Positions 1 to 13,439 of a stretch of 64,000 nt of DNA are shown in pieces (position 1 is the stretch's first letter; the number at the start of each line of letters is the position of its first letter). A program made the translations under genes and the position numbers. The notes under the pieces are model-generated. The model saw only the letters and a list, made by a program, of their open reading frames with translations, was not told where the DNA came from and searched no databases. The stretch spans positions 1,426,001 through 1,490,000 of the forward strand of contig JAMYGW020000001.1 of NCBI GenBank assembly GCA_025617375.2, given 5' to 3'. Source of the stretch: Acarospora socialis. Its lineage: Eukaryota; Ascomycota; Lecanoromycetes; Acarosporales; Acarosporaceae.

Positions 1-2721
1 TGGTGCTTGACTAAGGGTGATGTACCTGCCACTGTTCTTGCTACCGCTGCCGCACCGAAGTTTTCCACCACTTCTATTCATCGCATCGCCAAGGAGACTG
101 TCAAGGGCAACACAGCCAATGTGGTTGCAGAGTCCAACCTCTCCGATCCTCTGCTGCACGCAGTAGTTTCGGGTCATACCATGCATGGTGCAGGTCTTTG
201 CCCGTCATCTTTGTATGCTGATATGGCGTATACCGTCGCCAAATACGCTTACAATACGCTTCGGCCTGGAGACGAAAAGGTCCACATGAACCTCCGCAAT
301 ATGGAGAATCCGGCACCGCTCTTCCTCAAGGACACCAAGAAGCCCGAAGATCAACCTCTTCAAGTGGAAGCGACAGTCGATCTATCCCTCAAAGAGGCTG
401 TGGTAGTCATCAGCAGTCTTGGAAGCGACAACAAACCAAAGACCATTCACGGCAAGTGTGTTATCACCTTCGAAGATGCTTCGCAATGGGTGTACGAATG
501 GGAACGCAATGCATTCCTCGTCCGGAGTCGCATCGACATGCTCAAGAAGAAGATGGAAGATGGTGATGCTCATCGCATCCTTCGAGGGATGGCCTACAAG
601 CTATTCGCAGCATTAGTTACATACGATGACAAGTACCGTGGCATGAAAGAAGTTATCCTTGACAGCCCCAACCTCGAGGCTACCTCGCTGATCGAGTTCC
701 AAGCCGGTCCCAAGGATGGAGACTTTTTCTTGAGCCCATATCATATCGACAGCATGGCGCATCTGGCCGGATTCGTCGTTAACGGCAACGACCAGGTGGA
801 TTCCAAGTCTGATGTCTACATCTCCCACGGTTGGGAGAGTATGCGGTTTGCGAAGACACCGGAAGCCGACAAACGATATTACTCATACGTTAAGATGCAA
901 CCTGTTGGGCCGAAGACAGTGGCAGGGGACGTTTACATCTTTGACGATGAGGAAAAGATTGTTGGAGTGGTGGGAGGCTTGAAGTTCCACTGCATCCCAC
1001 GCAGGCTGTTCAATACGTTCCTGCCGCCTGCTGATACTAGTGCTAACAAGACTGTCACTCGCCAAACGCCAACAGCTCAAGTTACCAAACAACCAGCGAA
1101 GGTTGCGAAACAAACGGAGCAGACGAAAGTCACTGTCAAGAAGGTGAAGAAAGTTGAAAATTTCTCATCCGGGCTGACAGTCAAAGCACTCAACATCATC
1201 GCAACAGAGATTGGTGTCGAGCCATCCGAGCTTGCGGACGCAATTCAGTTCTCCGATCTTGGTGTTGACTCTTTGATGTCTCTCACTATTTCCGGTCGTT
1301 TCCGGGAAGAGCTTGACCTTGAAGTTCAAAGCACCCTCTTCACTGATTTCCCTACCATCGGGGATGTCAAGACATTCCTATCCCAGAACGAGACTGGAGC
1401 TATTTCCGAGCTGTCGACTGATGACTCCGACGGTGAGATGACGGACGGTACTGAGGTGACCACACCAGATTTGGAGCTCGACTCACGGGAAACCCTTCCG
1501 ACGACGTACTCATCTACCGAAAAGGGTCCCCTCTCGGAGGTAGATGAAGACGAAGTCATAACCGTCATCCGCACCACCATTGCCGACGAGATGGGCATTG
1601 CCATCGAAGAGATCGCCGATACAACGGATCTGTCTACCATAGGGATGGATTCTCTTATGAGTCTGACAATTCTTGGCAATCTACGAGAGAAGACCAGTCT
1701 TACATTCGACTCGAACCTACTTGTCGACAACCATTCCATTGAAGAGATACGAAAGACCTTGGGCCTGGACGCAAAGCCGGCGCCTAAACCTGGGAAGGAA
1801 CTTGTCAAGGTCACCGAAAAGCTCATCGAAGTCACTACCAAGTTCCCACCGGCGACGTCCGTGCTTCTGCAAGGGAACCCCAGGACCGCAACCCGCAAAT
1901 TGTTCCTTTTCCCTGACGGTTCTGGCTCCGCGACTTCGTACGTTTCTATCCCGCCGATTGCGGCTGACAAGCTCTGTGTCTATGGCTTGAATTGCCCGTT
2001 CATGAAGAACCCTACCTCATATACGAACGGCATTGATGGCGTATCCAAGCTCTATCTTGACGAGGTCTTCCGCCGCCAGCCCGAAGGACCATATCTACTG
2101 GGTGGTTGGTCGGCCGGTGGTGTTGTCGCCTTGGAAGTCACACGCCAACTCCAAGCATTGGCCAAAGCCAATCCAGGAAAGAACTACAAAGTCGACCAAC
2201 TCATCCTCATCGACGCGCCCTGCCCGATCCGACTGGAGCCCCTCCCATCTCGACTCCATCATTTCTTCGACAAGATCGGGCTCTTGGGCACCGGAAGCCC
2301 ATCAGGCACCCCAGAATGGCTGTTACCGCACTTCGAATACTCCATCAAGAACCTCACCGCTTACAAGCCCGAGATCTTACCCATCTCCACCGACGCACCC
2401 AAAGCGTTCCTCATCTGGGCACGAGACGGCGTGTGCAAGAACCCGGAGGACCCTCGGCCACCGCCGCAGAAGGACGACCCCAAGAGCATGAACTGGTTGT
2501 TGAACAACCGGACGGACTTTGGGTTCAATGGGTGGGACAAGTTGCTTGGTGCGGAAAATTGCACGACTGTTGCTATTGATGGTAATCATTTCACGATGAT
2601 GAGGGAGCCGATCGTGAGTACTCCTTTTTCACCAACTACTTTCTAGAGAATCATTCGATGCTGACTAGTATCGCAGGCCATCGAATTGGGCAATCTGATC
2701 AGAAAGCAGCTCAATCTGTAG
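1..2721 (+). CDS. PKS1: Non-reducing polyketide synthase, C-terminal part (PT-ACP-ACP-TE), DHN-melanin type
   Basis: Partial gene: the frame is open at base 1 (reading W-C-L-T-K-G-D), so the SAT, KS and AT domains lie outside the window. Model: join(<1..2613, 2677..2721), with a 63-nt GTGAGT...CAG intron just before the C-terminus. Domains in order: product template about 55-1020, with the catalytic His at 175-177 (in SGHTMHG) and Asp at 748-750 (in YHIDSMAHL); ACP1 about 1170-1380, with GVDSL phosphopantetheine Ser at 1270; ACP2 about 1550-1760, with GMDSL Ser at 1651; thioesterase/Claisen cyclase 1890-2721, with the GWSAGG nucleophile Ser at 2110 and the GNHF His near 2590. From memory of the family, the PT wording (ILRGMAYKLFAALV, MKEVILDS, RRLFNTFLPP) is very close to tetrahydroxynaphthalene synthases of the Colletotrichum PKS1 / Alternaria PKS type. 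The expected product is 1,3,6,8-tetrahydroxynaphthalene. The neighbouring reductase and CMR1-like regulator support this. The domain calls are firm; the exact product is inferred. Confidence 0.93.
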
Positions 2722-5107
2722 GCGTTTGTGGTAGCGGTTCGTCACAGATTGTTCATCACGCATTGCTATCATACCTTTCTATCGTACAACTTGGGCATCA
2801 CTTTCCTTCGTTCTTTCAAATCTGTCATAAACACGGTATAGATTGGGCCAGGCTTTTTAATTTTAGCATATTCCGTACTACATAGAGAAACCGAATCGAT
2901 TCCTACACATCAAAGCATCTCAGGCTCCCAGTGAAAGGACTTGTCCCGCCTTTCCCTTGCCTGCATACCTTACCCTACCCTACAATCCCTAGCCCCCACT
3001 CCGCTTACTCACTTGGTACTGTACCAGGAACGTAAATTCTCCCAAGTTATCCTCACTCGCGCTCGTAGACAACCCGGCACATCCCGCAAAACCCTGCCTG
3101 CATCGGCATCGCCGCCTTTTCCTTCACGCATGCCCTTTCTCTATCTTACACTATATGCCCACACACCTTCACCCCGCAGCCGTCGGAGACCGAAAGCAAA
3201 GGGCCATTCGTACTGTAAGCAAGGGAATGAATGCCTCATCGGACATCGGATGCGTCATCGAACCACACCCACACACACTGCGCCCATCGTACGACCATAT
3301 TTGCGAGTGCGCGGATCGTCTCTGAATTTTTGCACCCGAGGTCCGGAGGGTGGTGGTGTAGGGCAAAGGGATTGGTACGAGTACTGTACCCGGGGGCGGC
3401 ATTATTTAGGAATTCGGTATTGTACCGGAATCGGTATTCATTGGCGCTGACGTGCATATGGTGTCAATGCATCAACACCTAAGCAGCAAACGCGTGGATA
3501 ACTACCGAAGGCGAAGGGGGGTGATCTTATTAAGGTGAGGTGAGGTAAGGTAAGCTTTGTAAGGATAGGTAGGGTAGGATCGGAATTATGAATGAGGACA
3601 GACCGACAGACAGACAAGGATAAGGGAATGATGGAGGTGCAGACGGGCCCGGCTCGGCTCGTGGCAGATCCGCGACCCGGGGCGGTTTCGCTTCTGTTGC
3701 TGCTTTCGGATCGGTTGCTGGTTGGTGGCTTACCTAAGTTATCACAGAAGTAAGGTAAGCTTCGAGTCCGGGAGATGCCAGTGGCGGTTCGAGTGGAGGA
3801 AAGGTAAGGGTACCTAGGGTACGGCGAGCTAGTCCGTCGTGTCTTGTCTTTGTGGGTTGTGGTTAGGGCTTCTTTCTACGTGAGAGATTGTCGCGCATTG
3901 GCTGTGAATGGGGGTTGGTGATTGCACAACTTGGACAGAACTTGGAGTCGTTCGGATGCATCTACCTTGCTTCGTCGTCCCTTGTGGGTGGGTGGCGAGA
4001 GTACGAATGCTGTTCCGTTTGATGGGAAGGGACTGAAGTGCTTTAAGTACTGTTTACCATGCATATGTATACGTGCTTCCACCTCACACGGTCTCTGGTA
4101 GAGTGCGGTGCGAGTGGAATGTGCGAAGAAAGTCACGATGTATTCTCTATGCCCCGACCGTGTCTGTACCGATCGTGGAAGTAGCTCTCCGTCTTTGGGT
4201 TTCGCTTCCATCGGTTATGATCTGTCTGATGCTTTCTTTCTTAGAAGTTAAAGGAAATACAATGCTACCCAGAAGAGGGAAATGATCATCTATATCTACT
4301 CTACTCTATCAATCGGCATAGTTGTGACTTATGTACAGACTAACGATGCCCCACATCTCCGCTCGGAACGGCTCTGGAGCAGGAGCCCCACGCCAGCCAA
4401 TGCGTAGTGGGGAGGTGAGGAAAGGGAAAGGATCGACTTGAGTACCCGGACCGGGAACGCTGCCGCCAATAGAGGCCCAAGACACGGACTTGGTATGGTT
4501 TGCTTTGGTCCGGAGCTGTTGAGAGAGAGGATCGTGGATACAGCGCTTTGGGCTGACTGAGGCAGGGGTTGCGGTAGGGAGTACCGCGGGTGCAGACGGA
4601 AAGACTGGGTCCCTTAGATTTAGGATGGGAGGCGATGATCGGGCGCGTCTGTGGGTTATTTGAGATTCGAGTCGAGTGGGAGGGCGGTGAGGGGAGAAGA
4701 AAAGGGCGACATTAGAGAAAAGAAGGGTAGGGAAGGAAAGTCAATGAGATGGGAAGATATGGTGCATGGATGGCACGGCAATCAGGCGGTATAGATGGAA
4801 GGATACTATTCGCACGTCATGCTGTTGTTGGATCACCGAACGGAAGGAGCGGAGTGTTCTACGGTCCCAATGGAAGCATGAGCGGAGTCGGCTGATGAAT
4901 GAGAGTGAAAAGATTTTCTTTGGTGCAGCTATAAGATATGAGTAATCTAAGATTGATGAGCGCGGACGTAAACTACCCGTAGCAGCTGATTGCACCCTTT
5001 CCACTTGCTTTTCATTATGTGCGTCCCAGATGTATTTTTGTCATTTACCGTTGCATTCCTACCTCGTGTGTCTGAATCGCGTCCGTTGCTGCCGCTGAGT
5101 ATGAAGT
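2722..5107. other. Intergenic region between PKS and reductase
   Basis: About 2.4 kb with no convincing gene. It separates the 3' ends of two genes that converge: the PKS on + and the reductase on -. It contains several purine-rich short repeats of the GGTAAGG type (3532-3579, about 3745-3760, about 3802-3820). Open frames here (for example 2941-3450) start without ATG and show no recognisable domain. Confidence 0.5.
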
Positions 5108-5990
5108 CTAGGTGATTGAGCCGCCAGTGAGGAGGATGACTTGGCCTACGCGCGTTCAAACTGTTAGCTGCTGAACTCGGACGGAAAGAGGAGGAATTGC
5201 TCAAGAAAGACTTACCGTTGATCCACTCGCTTTCAGGTCCGGCAATGAAAGCCACGACACGCGACACGTCTTGAGGAAGACCGACTCTCTTCAATGGAGA
5301 GAAGTTGGCGAGCCCCTCATCAATGGCCTCCATGGGCCAAGATGGGTCCGCACCAGGCACGTAATGCCAGGCATTGTCGGTATACATATCAGTCTTGATG
5401 CCACCAGGGGCGATGGCGTTGACGGTTATCTGCTTGGCGCCACAGTCGGCGGAGAAACTGCGAGTGAAGCCCTCGACGGCAGCCTTGGAGCCGGCATAGA
5501 GAGCGTGATTGCGGATGCCCGACATGGTGGCCGCAACCGAGGAAGTGAGGATGATGCGGCCGCCTTTGGCGCAGTGGCGCAGTGCGTGTTGAGCGACAAA
5601 GAACTGGGCCCTCGTGTTCAGACCGAAGACTTGGTCATAGATTTCCTCCGTCACATCCTCCTCGGCACAGAAAGTCTCCATGCCGGAATTGGAGACGACA
5701 ATGTCCACCCGACCGAAATGGGCGATCGTCTCGTTAAAGAGCTTGGACACTTCGGGCACTTTGGACACATCGGCTTGAACCGCGATCGCCTTGCTGCCGG
5801 CCGCCTCGATCGTGGCCACCACTTTCTTGGCCGCTGACGCGCTTTTGGCGTAGTTCACAACGACATGGGCTCCGCGCTGGCCAAGCTCAATCGCGATTCC
5901 AGCCCCAAGACCTCGACCGGAACCGGTGACAATGGCAACTTTGCCGTCGAGGCGAGTTGTGTATTGAGGCATGTTTGTTGCAGAAGGCAT
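5108..5990 (-). CDS. BRN1: Hydroxynaphthalene reductase (short-chain dehydrogenase, T3HN/T4HN reductase type)
   Basis: Model: complement(join(5108..5145, 5216..5990)), 270 aa, the usual length for this family. The 70-nt GTAAGT...TAG intron restores the end WINGQVILLTGGSIT; reading through the intron would give an unrelated tail. NADPH-binding TGSGRGLG is at residues 22-29, the SDR Asn motif NTRAQFF near 125, and catalytic Ser151, Tyr165 and Lys169 follow the classical 14-residue and YxxxK spacing (LYAGSKAA). The reductases that convert tetra- and trihydroxynaphthalene to scytalone and vermelone belong to this group. Related versicolorin reductases look similar, so the substrate call rests on the adjacent PKS and CMR1-type regulator. 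The start ATG at 5990 gives the short polar leader MPSATNMPQYTTRLDGK, typical of this group. No scytalone dehydratase gene is present in the window. Confidence 0.9.
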
Positions 5991-8900
5991 GGTTGGTAGA
6001 CTGATTTGCTAATATACTGAACTTAGGATGACTTCAAAGTTGAGGCTTCAACGCAGATGTGTATTGATCTGGTATCTGTCGTGGGTGAAACTGATGGTAG
6101 TGCGATGGCAGACGAATTGACTGGAGGGTCTACGATTTATCAAGACGAATTCGAGGCTGATTCCACCATCTTGGAGCTGCGGAGTTTTTCGTCAAGTACA
6201 TCTCGATCAGGGTCATCTCCTGTATGTGATGACCCAGTCCGTCAGATCAGGACCGCTCTCGATCAACGGACCGCATGCTGAGCTTGCGTGTTGGACCGAC
6301 GGGCTTCTTCACGCTGTCAGACTAGTCCGGCGAGCAGTTCAGGACTTGCGGTGGAATAGAATTGGCAATGCTCTGTAGGTCTTTCCTGGGGCAGACATTC
6401 AGCAGTGCTTACTTTTTCGGATCGAATAACGCAAGGGACGTACCCCAAGAGACTGGACTTGGGACCATTCCTCCTTGGACAGCGATCAGATTGTCAGAAC
6501 TTTCCGGTCTGATAAACTCAACAGAGCGACCCTCCGTATCAACCCACAACATGAGCGGCAGCAGCTACACCTGTCCGTCAGAATTGTCCGACGGATAAGA
6601 GCGGACTGTTCTATACAGTGAACTTTTGGAGACCCTAAAACAAGCCGCAGATACGGCCTTTAGGCACCGCATGTCTAGAATTCCACACTCCATCGGAGTC
6701 CACCTTCTCCGTACCACCAATTGCCTAGCAAGATAAATTGTTTGCCTATGGCAATCTGGCATGAGAAGGTATGGACTGTCGAGGTTTGACAACCTGCCAA
6801 CCCAAACCGGGACGCACTAAGCATGCAGCCCCGCCGCTCATCTCACCTTTCGTGTCAGCTTCCTTCTGGGACGAGGTGCGAGGTTTGGATCGAATGATGG
6901 ATCTGAACGAGCAACGTTACCACGACATTTGGCCAAGCATTAAGCTCGTGCAGAAGAAACGGCGAGGCCGATGAGAGGTCGCTGGTCCTGTTTTCCCCCC
7001 ATTTAACAACCATATCATATCTTCATCACGAAGCCGATGACGGGAGCGGGACCGGGTAAAGGCATGTCCCGTGGGACGGATCACACACCCCACATGTCAG
7101 ACGGAATGACCCCGCCATAGGGTACCTACCTTACGCTGCGTTGCTTCTCGCTGGCGTCCGAGATGACTAATCCACTATCGCGACAGCTTCGCTGAAACAT
7201 AGTTCGTACAAGGTAAGATCAGTGAGGTCAAACAGGTCTGTACCGTGAAGCTGAGATTCTAGCTTCGGCCTCGCCGCAACCCCTGATCAGATCTGGGTGT
7301 TTTTCTTAGGATAAGAGACGTATCAGAACACATCAGACAAGGCTCATATGCAGACACGAACAGGTAGCTATAACATGGTAATGTGATGATCTCTCAGTAT
7401 GGAGGGCAAATATGGGTGTCGAAGAACAAGTAATAAAATGTAAGGACTGAGATAAGAGTATAGATCCTCTTGCCGTCCCTTCACGTGTACGAATGCAGGC
7501 CAAAAGGAAACGGTCCAGCGCCAAGAGAGCCTCTCCTCAAGCGGCGGATCCCATGAGGCAGACACAGCATGCGAGGCAAGAAATCTGCAGTAGGAGTAAA
7601 GGGGAGAGGGAACGTTCCGAGCAGCCAAGCAAAATTCAATGTCAAACTGCAACAACGTGAGCAGATTATTATTGCATAAGATGTAAGGTATGTGCGTGCT
7701 TACATAGCTTAAGGAATTGCGGTGAGTAAGGTAAGGTAGGTATCTAAAATAAATTAGAGAAAGAGGGATGTCATGCAGCCGGACCGATCCGATTCTTTGA
7801 AGGATTAAGGTTATTACCTAAGCTTAACTGGAGAGTTGGTGACAACCGCAGAATAATAATCATGTATGTTACCAACACCATTCACAATAACCGCAGGAAT
7901 TCAATCAGGAGCGAGTACCTTGTCATACTTTTCCAATAGATCCTGCTCTGATGGCCTCAGAGACGTTGAGGTTATTATTGTAGGCCATTTCGGTGGTGAA
8001 ACGTCGGCTATACGGTGCCATAAAACCCCGTAGAATAGAGTTTCCGTCCCGTCCATGGTGGAACTAAGGTAGTTAAACCGGATCTACTTCGCATCCGCCC
8101 CGCTGCTCCTTGGAGTTTCGCTTAAGTTCAGATAGATAACAACAAAAGATAAGCCCTATCAACTGACGTTCCTACATCGACCTTAGGTACTCCCCCTAAC
8201 GTACTGGTACTTACTTACCTTATGCCCAGGTATGAGGTATGCTCTAAAAGCTCTCAGACTGGGACCAATCACCATAAGGTGCGAAAAAGCACAACCGTCC
8301 TTTGGATCGTTTATTATGGCTAAGCGAATGGAAACGACACTGACTGCCTAGAAACCCTTGGAATTGTACGCGTACCATGGCTTGGCCCTTGCCCTGCGTG
8401 TACTGTGCTTACCTTACCTTACGAATCCTAGAGCTTACCTCCACTTATATGCTCCAAGACGAGTTACTCGTACATTAACTGTTGTCTGCTGAGTCGAAGG
8501 GAGCCAATCGTGTACAGCATGGTTATTAATCCACCTTACTATACGATATCGAGGAATAGGAAATCAATCCCTTTGATTTGACATAGGTCTGGTCATCTTC
8601 AACCAGCGGCAGAGAGGGACTCTATCACAGTTTGTCGTACTCGGGTTTGCAGGGTCGTCTAGCCCTTTCGAGGAAGTGGAAGTACCTACCTCGCCTGGCA
8701 AGGACCGATGATCAGCAGTTCGATACCTTCCACAGCTTCACCTGCAGCCCGTGGCCCTACATGTCGAGTGTAACGTCAGCCTGATTGGTTGTGCGTCATC
8801 GTTACAGCAGGCATGTCCATGCAGTATAACTTTGGGCCGACTCGCCGTCATCCTCAATGGTATCTCTCCGAAAGCAGCGACACGTCCTAATTAGGAACAT

Positions 8901-9060
8901 TGTACTTTACTCACCGCCCGTCGAAAGCCACCTCGTGGGAGGCGCGCTCATATACTCTTCTCATGACCTTGTTTCTTGAACAACAGATCTCCTTGGTGAT
9001 AATCGTACTTCAACTTCTTTGGCCAGACGACGTTCCCAGGTCCCTTGAAGATATTATAGG
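5991..9060. other. 3-kb gene-free region upstream of the regulator
   Basis: Shared upstream region of the divergent reductase (-) and CMR1-like regulator (+). No frame above about 100 codons and no family motif was found on either strand. It holds GGTAAGG/CCTTACC motif clusters (for example 7721-7743 and 8407-8423). Its length suggests extended promoters, long untranslated leaders or a non-coding transcript, but nothing in the sequence decides between these. Confidence 0.5.
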
Positions 9061-12000
9061 ATGGTTTTCTGTACTTACTGTGGGCAACCATTCTTCCGTG
9101 CTGAGCACCTGAAGAGGCATATTCTTACTCGTAAGTCAGAAACATTCCGTTGCTGCTACCGTCTAAAGTGATTCATCCCTCAATGATATCCCATCGTTCT
9201 GACTTCCAATCGATGTCCAGACACGGATGTAAAGCCTTTCAAGTGCCCAACTTGCCATCTATCGTTCAGGAGGCAGTACGTTATTCAGTCAACATGCTTT
9301 GAATAGACCCGGCCGCGATGCTGAAAATGCCCGTTAGGGATCTTTTGCAGCGCCACGTGCTGCAACTTCACAAAGAGACAGACGCTTCCCCATCTACAGA
9401 ATTCGACCCCAATGCTGCTTTCCGGCGGCCAATCGCTTGCACTCTCTGTGCCAAAGCCAAAATTAAATGCGATAAGAATGTAAGCAGACGAATCTCCTGA
9501 GCCAGAGTATAAGACCGGATGGCGAGAAACCATGGCTGAACAGGCTGTCAAAGGTACCATCTTGTGGACAATGCATCAGCAAAGGCTTGCAGTGCGAACC
9601 GCGGACGAGCAAGCACTCTTCCGATGCCGTCTATCGTCAGGCCAAGCGACAGCTTAGTGCACATAACCAGACATCAAAACGGGCTTCGACGGGCAGCAGC
9701 AGCAACGGATCCTCGGTCCAGAAAGGTACCTCGAGCATGCAGCAGGTTGAGAAAAGCGTGCATGATCAACCACAGCTTCAAGCGAGGAGCCCCGCATATA
9801 CTACCTCGAGCCCAACCGGGCCTTTACTTCCGGAACGTGGTGTTCCGGCCGTCGACGATGACCTCACCTTGAGTTTCGACATCCCTAAAGAACTGGACGT
9901 GGCAGAGATGAGCCGTGGAGTAGTACCACAGTTTTTTCATCATGGCATACGACATATCTCGCCAGACTTCACTGGCTCCAAGATGGACCAATTCCTAGGG
10001 TTGGGGACAAATGCCTCTGAGCTAGACGGCGAGCATCAGTACTTGATGCAAGATAGTATGCAACCCTCAATGGACTTCTCCTTTGTAGACATATCAAGTT
10101 TCATTTCTCCCGAGCCTGGCGACACGAATATATTCGGTTCCCCTACCATGTTTCCTAATGGGGCTTATATGTCACGACCTCCATCACCACCGCCAACGTC
10201 ATCCAACCACTCGATGCCATCATCTGCTCCGAGTTCTTCACCCGCGCGGCCGAGAGGTCTTTCGATACCCTCCGCACTGGCAAGTGGCTATTCTGTCCAG
10301 GACCTAGAAGCTGTCATCGCTGTGCAAGAAGGGTGGCCCTGTTTCCGGTGCAATCCCCTGTCAAAGGCAGCGATATATCCCAAGACTGGGCGAATATACA
10401 TCGAAGGTTTAGAGTACACGCTCAACAATCACGATGCCTGGCAGGATTGGACTCCACATGTAGCTCTTCCAGACCAGGATACATCAACAGACAGCACAAC
10501 CGCCGTGGAACCCTTCAGAGGGAGTACGAGGGACAAGCTGATGGTTATCACACAAAGCTTTCTCTGCAAAGCACGAGAAATCCATGGTTCGAGCTCAACA
10601 ACCACACCTGTATCGAACGACCGACAGCTTCCAAACAATCCTACGACGACAGGGTTCCAAGGTTTCGTCATCCTTCCTACACCAAGAATCCTGGAGAATC
10701 TTCTCCGTGCTTACGTAGGCCGATTCGAACCATATTATCCCGCTTTCCCTGCTGGCATACTCAGTCCTGCAGAGATAATGGAGTCCAGCAACGAGAAAGC
10801 GTCGAGCCTATTGCTGCTTCTCTTGATTGCTCAAGGTGCAATGGCCAACCCGACGGTAGAGTCTCGCTATCTGACATGTGGATTGACCGAAGCCTGTCGA
10901 ATATCGTTATTCGATCTCCTTGAAAAGGATGTTTCATTGGCTGCGGATCCAACCATGCTTCGGTCCGCTCTGCTGTTTATGAATTTGGGTGTGTGGAGTG
11001 GGGATAAGTGGCACATGGACGTAAGGATCGCCTTGCCTTGCTGTGGTCAGTGCTGACGAACGTAGCTAGCAACCAGCCAACATGGCATGTACATCTCAGT
11101 AAGTTGGCTCGTTGACTGTCTAGTGTTGTGCAAACTGGGATGCTGATATACCTCTAGATGCTCCGCCATTCCGGAATGCTCAGTTACAGCGAGATGGTCT
11201 GTCCCGGAACGGAAGGCACAAAAGTTGCTTGGGAGACATGGAAAGAATATGAATGCCGGAACAGGTAATTCCCAGACGAGTATAAGTCACCTTGATGCAT
11301 ACGGCTAATTGTATTGCCATGTTTCAGATTGGTGTACTCCTGGGTGATCGTTGACCAGGAATTGAGCTTGTTCCACGACACACCCCCAAAGCTATCCATC
11401 ACCGACTTGAACACGGCGCTGCCAGATCAGGAGGCGTTATGGTGTGCCAAAACCAGCGACGAGTGGTCGCAAGCTTTCGAAGCAGTCTACGGCTCCCCCA
11501 AGTTCAGCTTGCAGAGAAACCCACCTTCTCTCAACGACGTCTTTCGCCGCTTCATGAATCGGGACCCGCAAATTCTTAAACTCAATTTCTCCCCACCTCA
11601 ACTGCGCCTTCTTTTGCAACCCCTCCAAGCTCTCGTCTGTCACCTGCATCAGTGTCTCAGTTATTTCTTCGACGGCGGCAACGATCGCCAGGCGCAACGG
11701 CTCATGACACAACTTGAGGAACTCCAGTCTTTGCTGCAGCAGTGGTATGCGATGTGCAGCCGCTGTGTTCAAAAAAGCAGCGCGGTGGACCCCGCCACAT
11801 GCGCAGCTCTCATCACCTACCACCTCATCAACCTCAATACCATCACGTACTTCCCTGACATCGAACGGTTCGCCCGCGGCGAGATTCAACAGGGCGACTT
11901 TCAGCAGAGCTTCTGGGCCCGCGTGCGCTGCGTCGAGGAAGCGCCCCGGATCTGGTTCCACTGCGGCCAGGTCGTCCGTCTCGCGCGCGCCATGCCGGAG

Positions 12001-12369
12001 GCCAACAGACCGCCATGGTGGGCAGGCGCCCTCTACCGCGTCGCCCTGGTTATGTGGGCTACCAGTATCGCCAATGCGCACGTGCAGTCCGGTTCGATGT
12101 CGATGGACGCCGACGCGGCGACAGGCTCCGACGAAGCCTTCGCCGTTGATGGACTCACCCCGGAACACGCGTCGATCGCGCGGTACCTGCGCTATCAGGA
12201 AGGGCTCCCCATGTTATCGAAGCGGGATGGAGAATTGGTGTCTTTAGTGGTGCCGACGAACCCGCTGAAGCATTGTCTAGAGGTACTGGATGACGGAGAG
12301 GCAAACATGCGGCTTACGGAAGGGATTAAGAGTCGGCTTGCGAATCTACTCGAAAGAGCAACGGAATGA
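9061..12369 (+). CDS. CMR1: CMR1-type transcription factor (two C2H2 fingers plus Zn2Cys6 cluster)
   Basis: Seven exons: join(9061..9130, 9221..9275, 9338..9479, 9554..11020, 11066..11098, 11158..11264, 11328..12369), 971 aa. Start MVFCTYCGQPFFRAEHLKRH is the first C2H2 finger. The second (FKCPTCHLSFRRQ...LLQRHVLQLH) is split by an intron at 9276-9337. A Zn2Cys6 cluster follows, C-x2-C-x6-C-x6-C-x2-C-x6-C (CTLCAKAKIKC...SCGQC...QC), itself split by the intron 9480-9553. This C2H2+Zn2Cys6 combination is the hallmark of Cmr1/Bmr1 melanin regulators in Cochliobolus, Bipolaris and Colletotrichum, which are about 1000 aa and activate the PKS and reductase genes. The C-terminal 550 residues look like the fungal-specific transcription factor homology region. 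One intron (11021-11065) is only 45 nt. The middle (about residues 120-330) is low-complexity, Ser/Pro-rich. Confidence 0.92.
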
Positions 12370-13439
12370 GGTGGTCGATAGTGTTCTGGGAGGTCTACCG
12401 ACGGGCCAATGTTGACACAAAGCAGTTGGTACGCCATTCGATTTCTGCTTCATTGGCGTTTGGGAGACTTGGTGGAAATTTGACGTTTACTAACATCGGA
12501 CGGAGCAATATCATGGATGCTAAGTAGTATTAGATTTCTCAAGCTGTTGGGCTTCTTGTCTCTTATAGATTACATGTCCTATATCATACATGTGTTCCAT
12601 CACGATGGATCCAGTCTCAAGCTTGACCGCGAACCCGATTCGTCGTCGAAGCATGTCTCTACAGCTGATTGGTACTGCAATATCGGTCATGGGACGCTCT
12701 ACTTCTGCATTGTTTCGTCAATTATTTGCCACGAGACTCCAAAAAGTCCTGCCACACAGAACATATGATATGGACGTTGGCGGCCGCACTGGATAGGGTA
12801 GACAACGTGACACAGGCATTATGCGAAGGAGTCTGATAACCATAACTCGCTGCCGTACTCGGACGAATACCTTACTGTAAGTTATAGGGAGAGAGTATGT
12901 AGAAGCTGACTAAGCGGGAGCGGAAACGATTGCTGCCGCTCATCAACCGAGATGATTGAGCCTCATTATCATCGGACGCCGCTATATACCTATCTTCGAG
13001 TCCCCGGAGCCGGCAAAGTCATAACCCACCCATTACCAGCTCGAGTCTCACAAGCATATTCACGTACTTGTAGCTGAAGAGACCACTGGATATGACTGTG
13101 ATCCGCCCCATAGGTCATGTTTATGTGAAACATGCAGGCAGTTATGATGTTGAGCGAACATGAGGAGGAGAGCGAGGTTCTAGCTGGTTGTTTCTCTTCC
13201 AGTCTTGCGGACAGAGGGTGTTTCCGGTCTCCCTGCTTCAAAGTATCATATGATGTTCGCGAGAATATTGACTTACAAAACACAAATATTCACTTTGATT
13301 CAATCGGGGCATTATTTCAATGCCTTGCGTTCTTCCAGCTTCCGGTCATCTTTGCTTAGTCAACTTGCTTAGGGTACCTTACCTGACCGGAGCCAAGCAA
13401 CTTCCGCTGAGCACGCTTTGTTGACGCAGGTACGGAGTC
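12370..13439. other. Intergenic region between regulator and transporter
   Basis: About 1.1 kb between two + strand genes. No supported coding region. A TACCTTACC motif lies near 13375-13384, just upstream of the transporter promoter. Confidence 0.45.

Noticed and set aside
1326-1970. 214-codon frame opposite the PKS ACP region
   Set aside because: Antisense shadow of a strongly coding region; Ser-rich composition follows from the complementary codons.
2941-3450. 169-codon open frame on the + strand after the PKS
   Set aside because: No ATG at its start, random-looking composition with no domain, and competing frames of similar length on the other strand.
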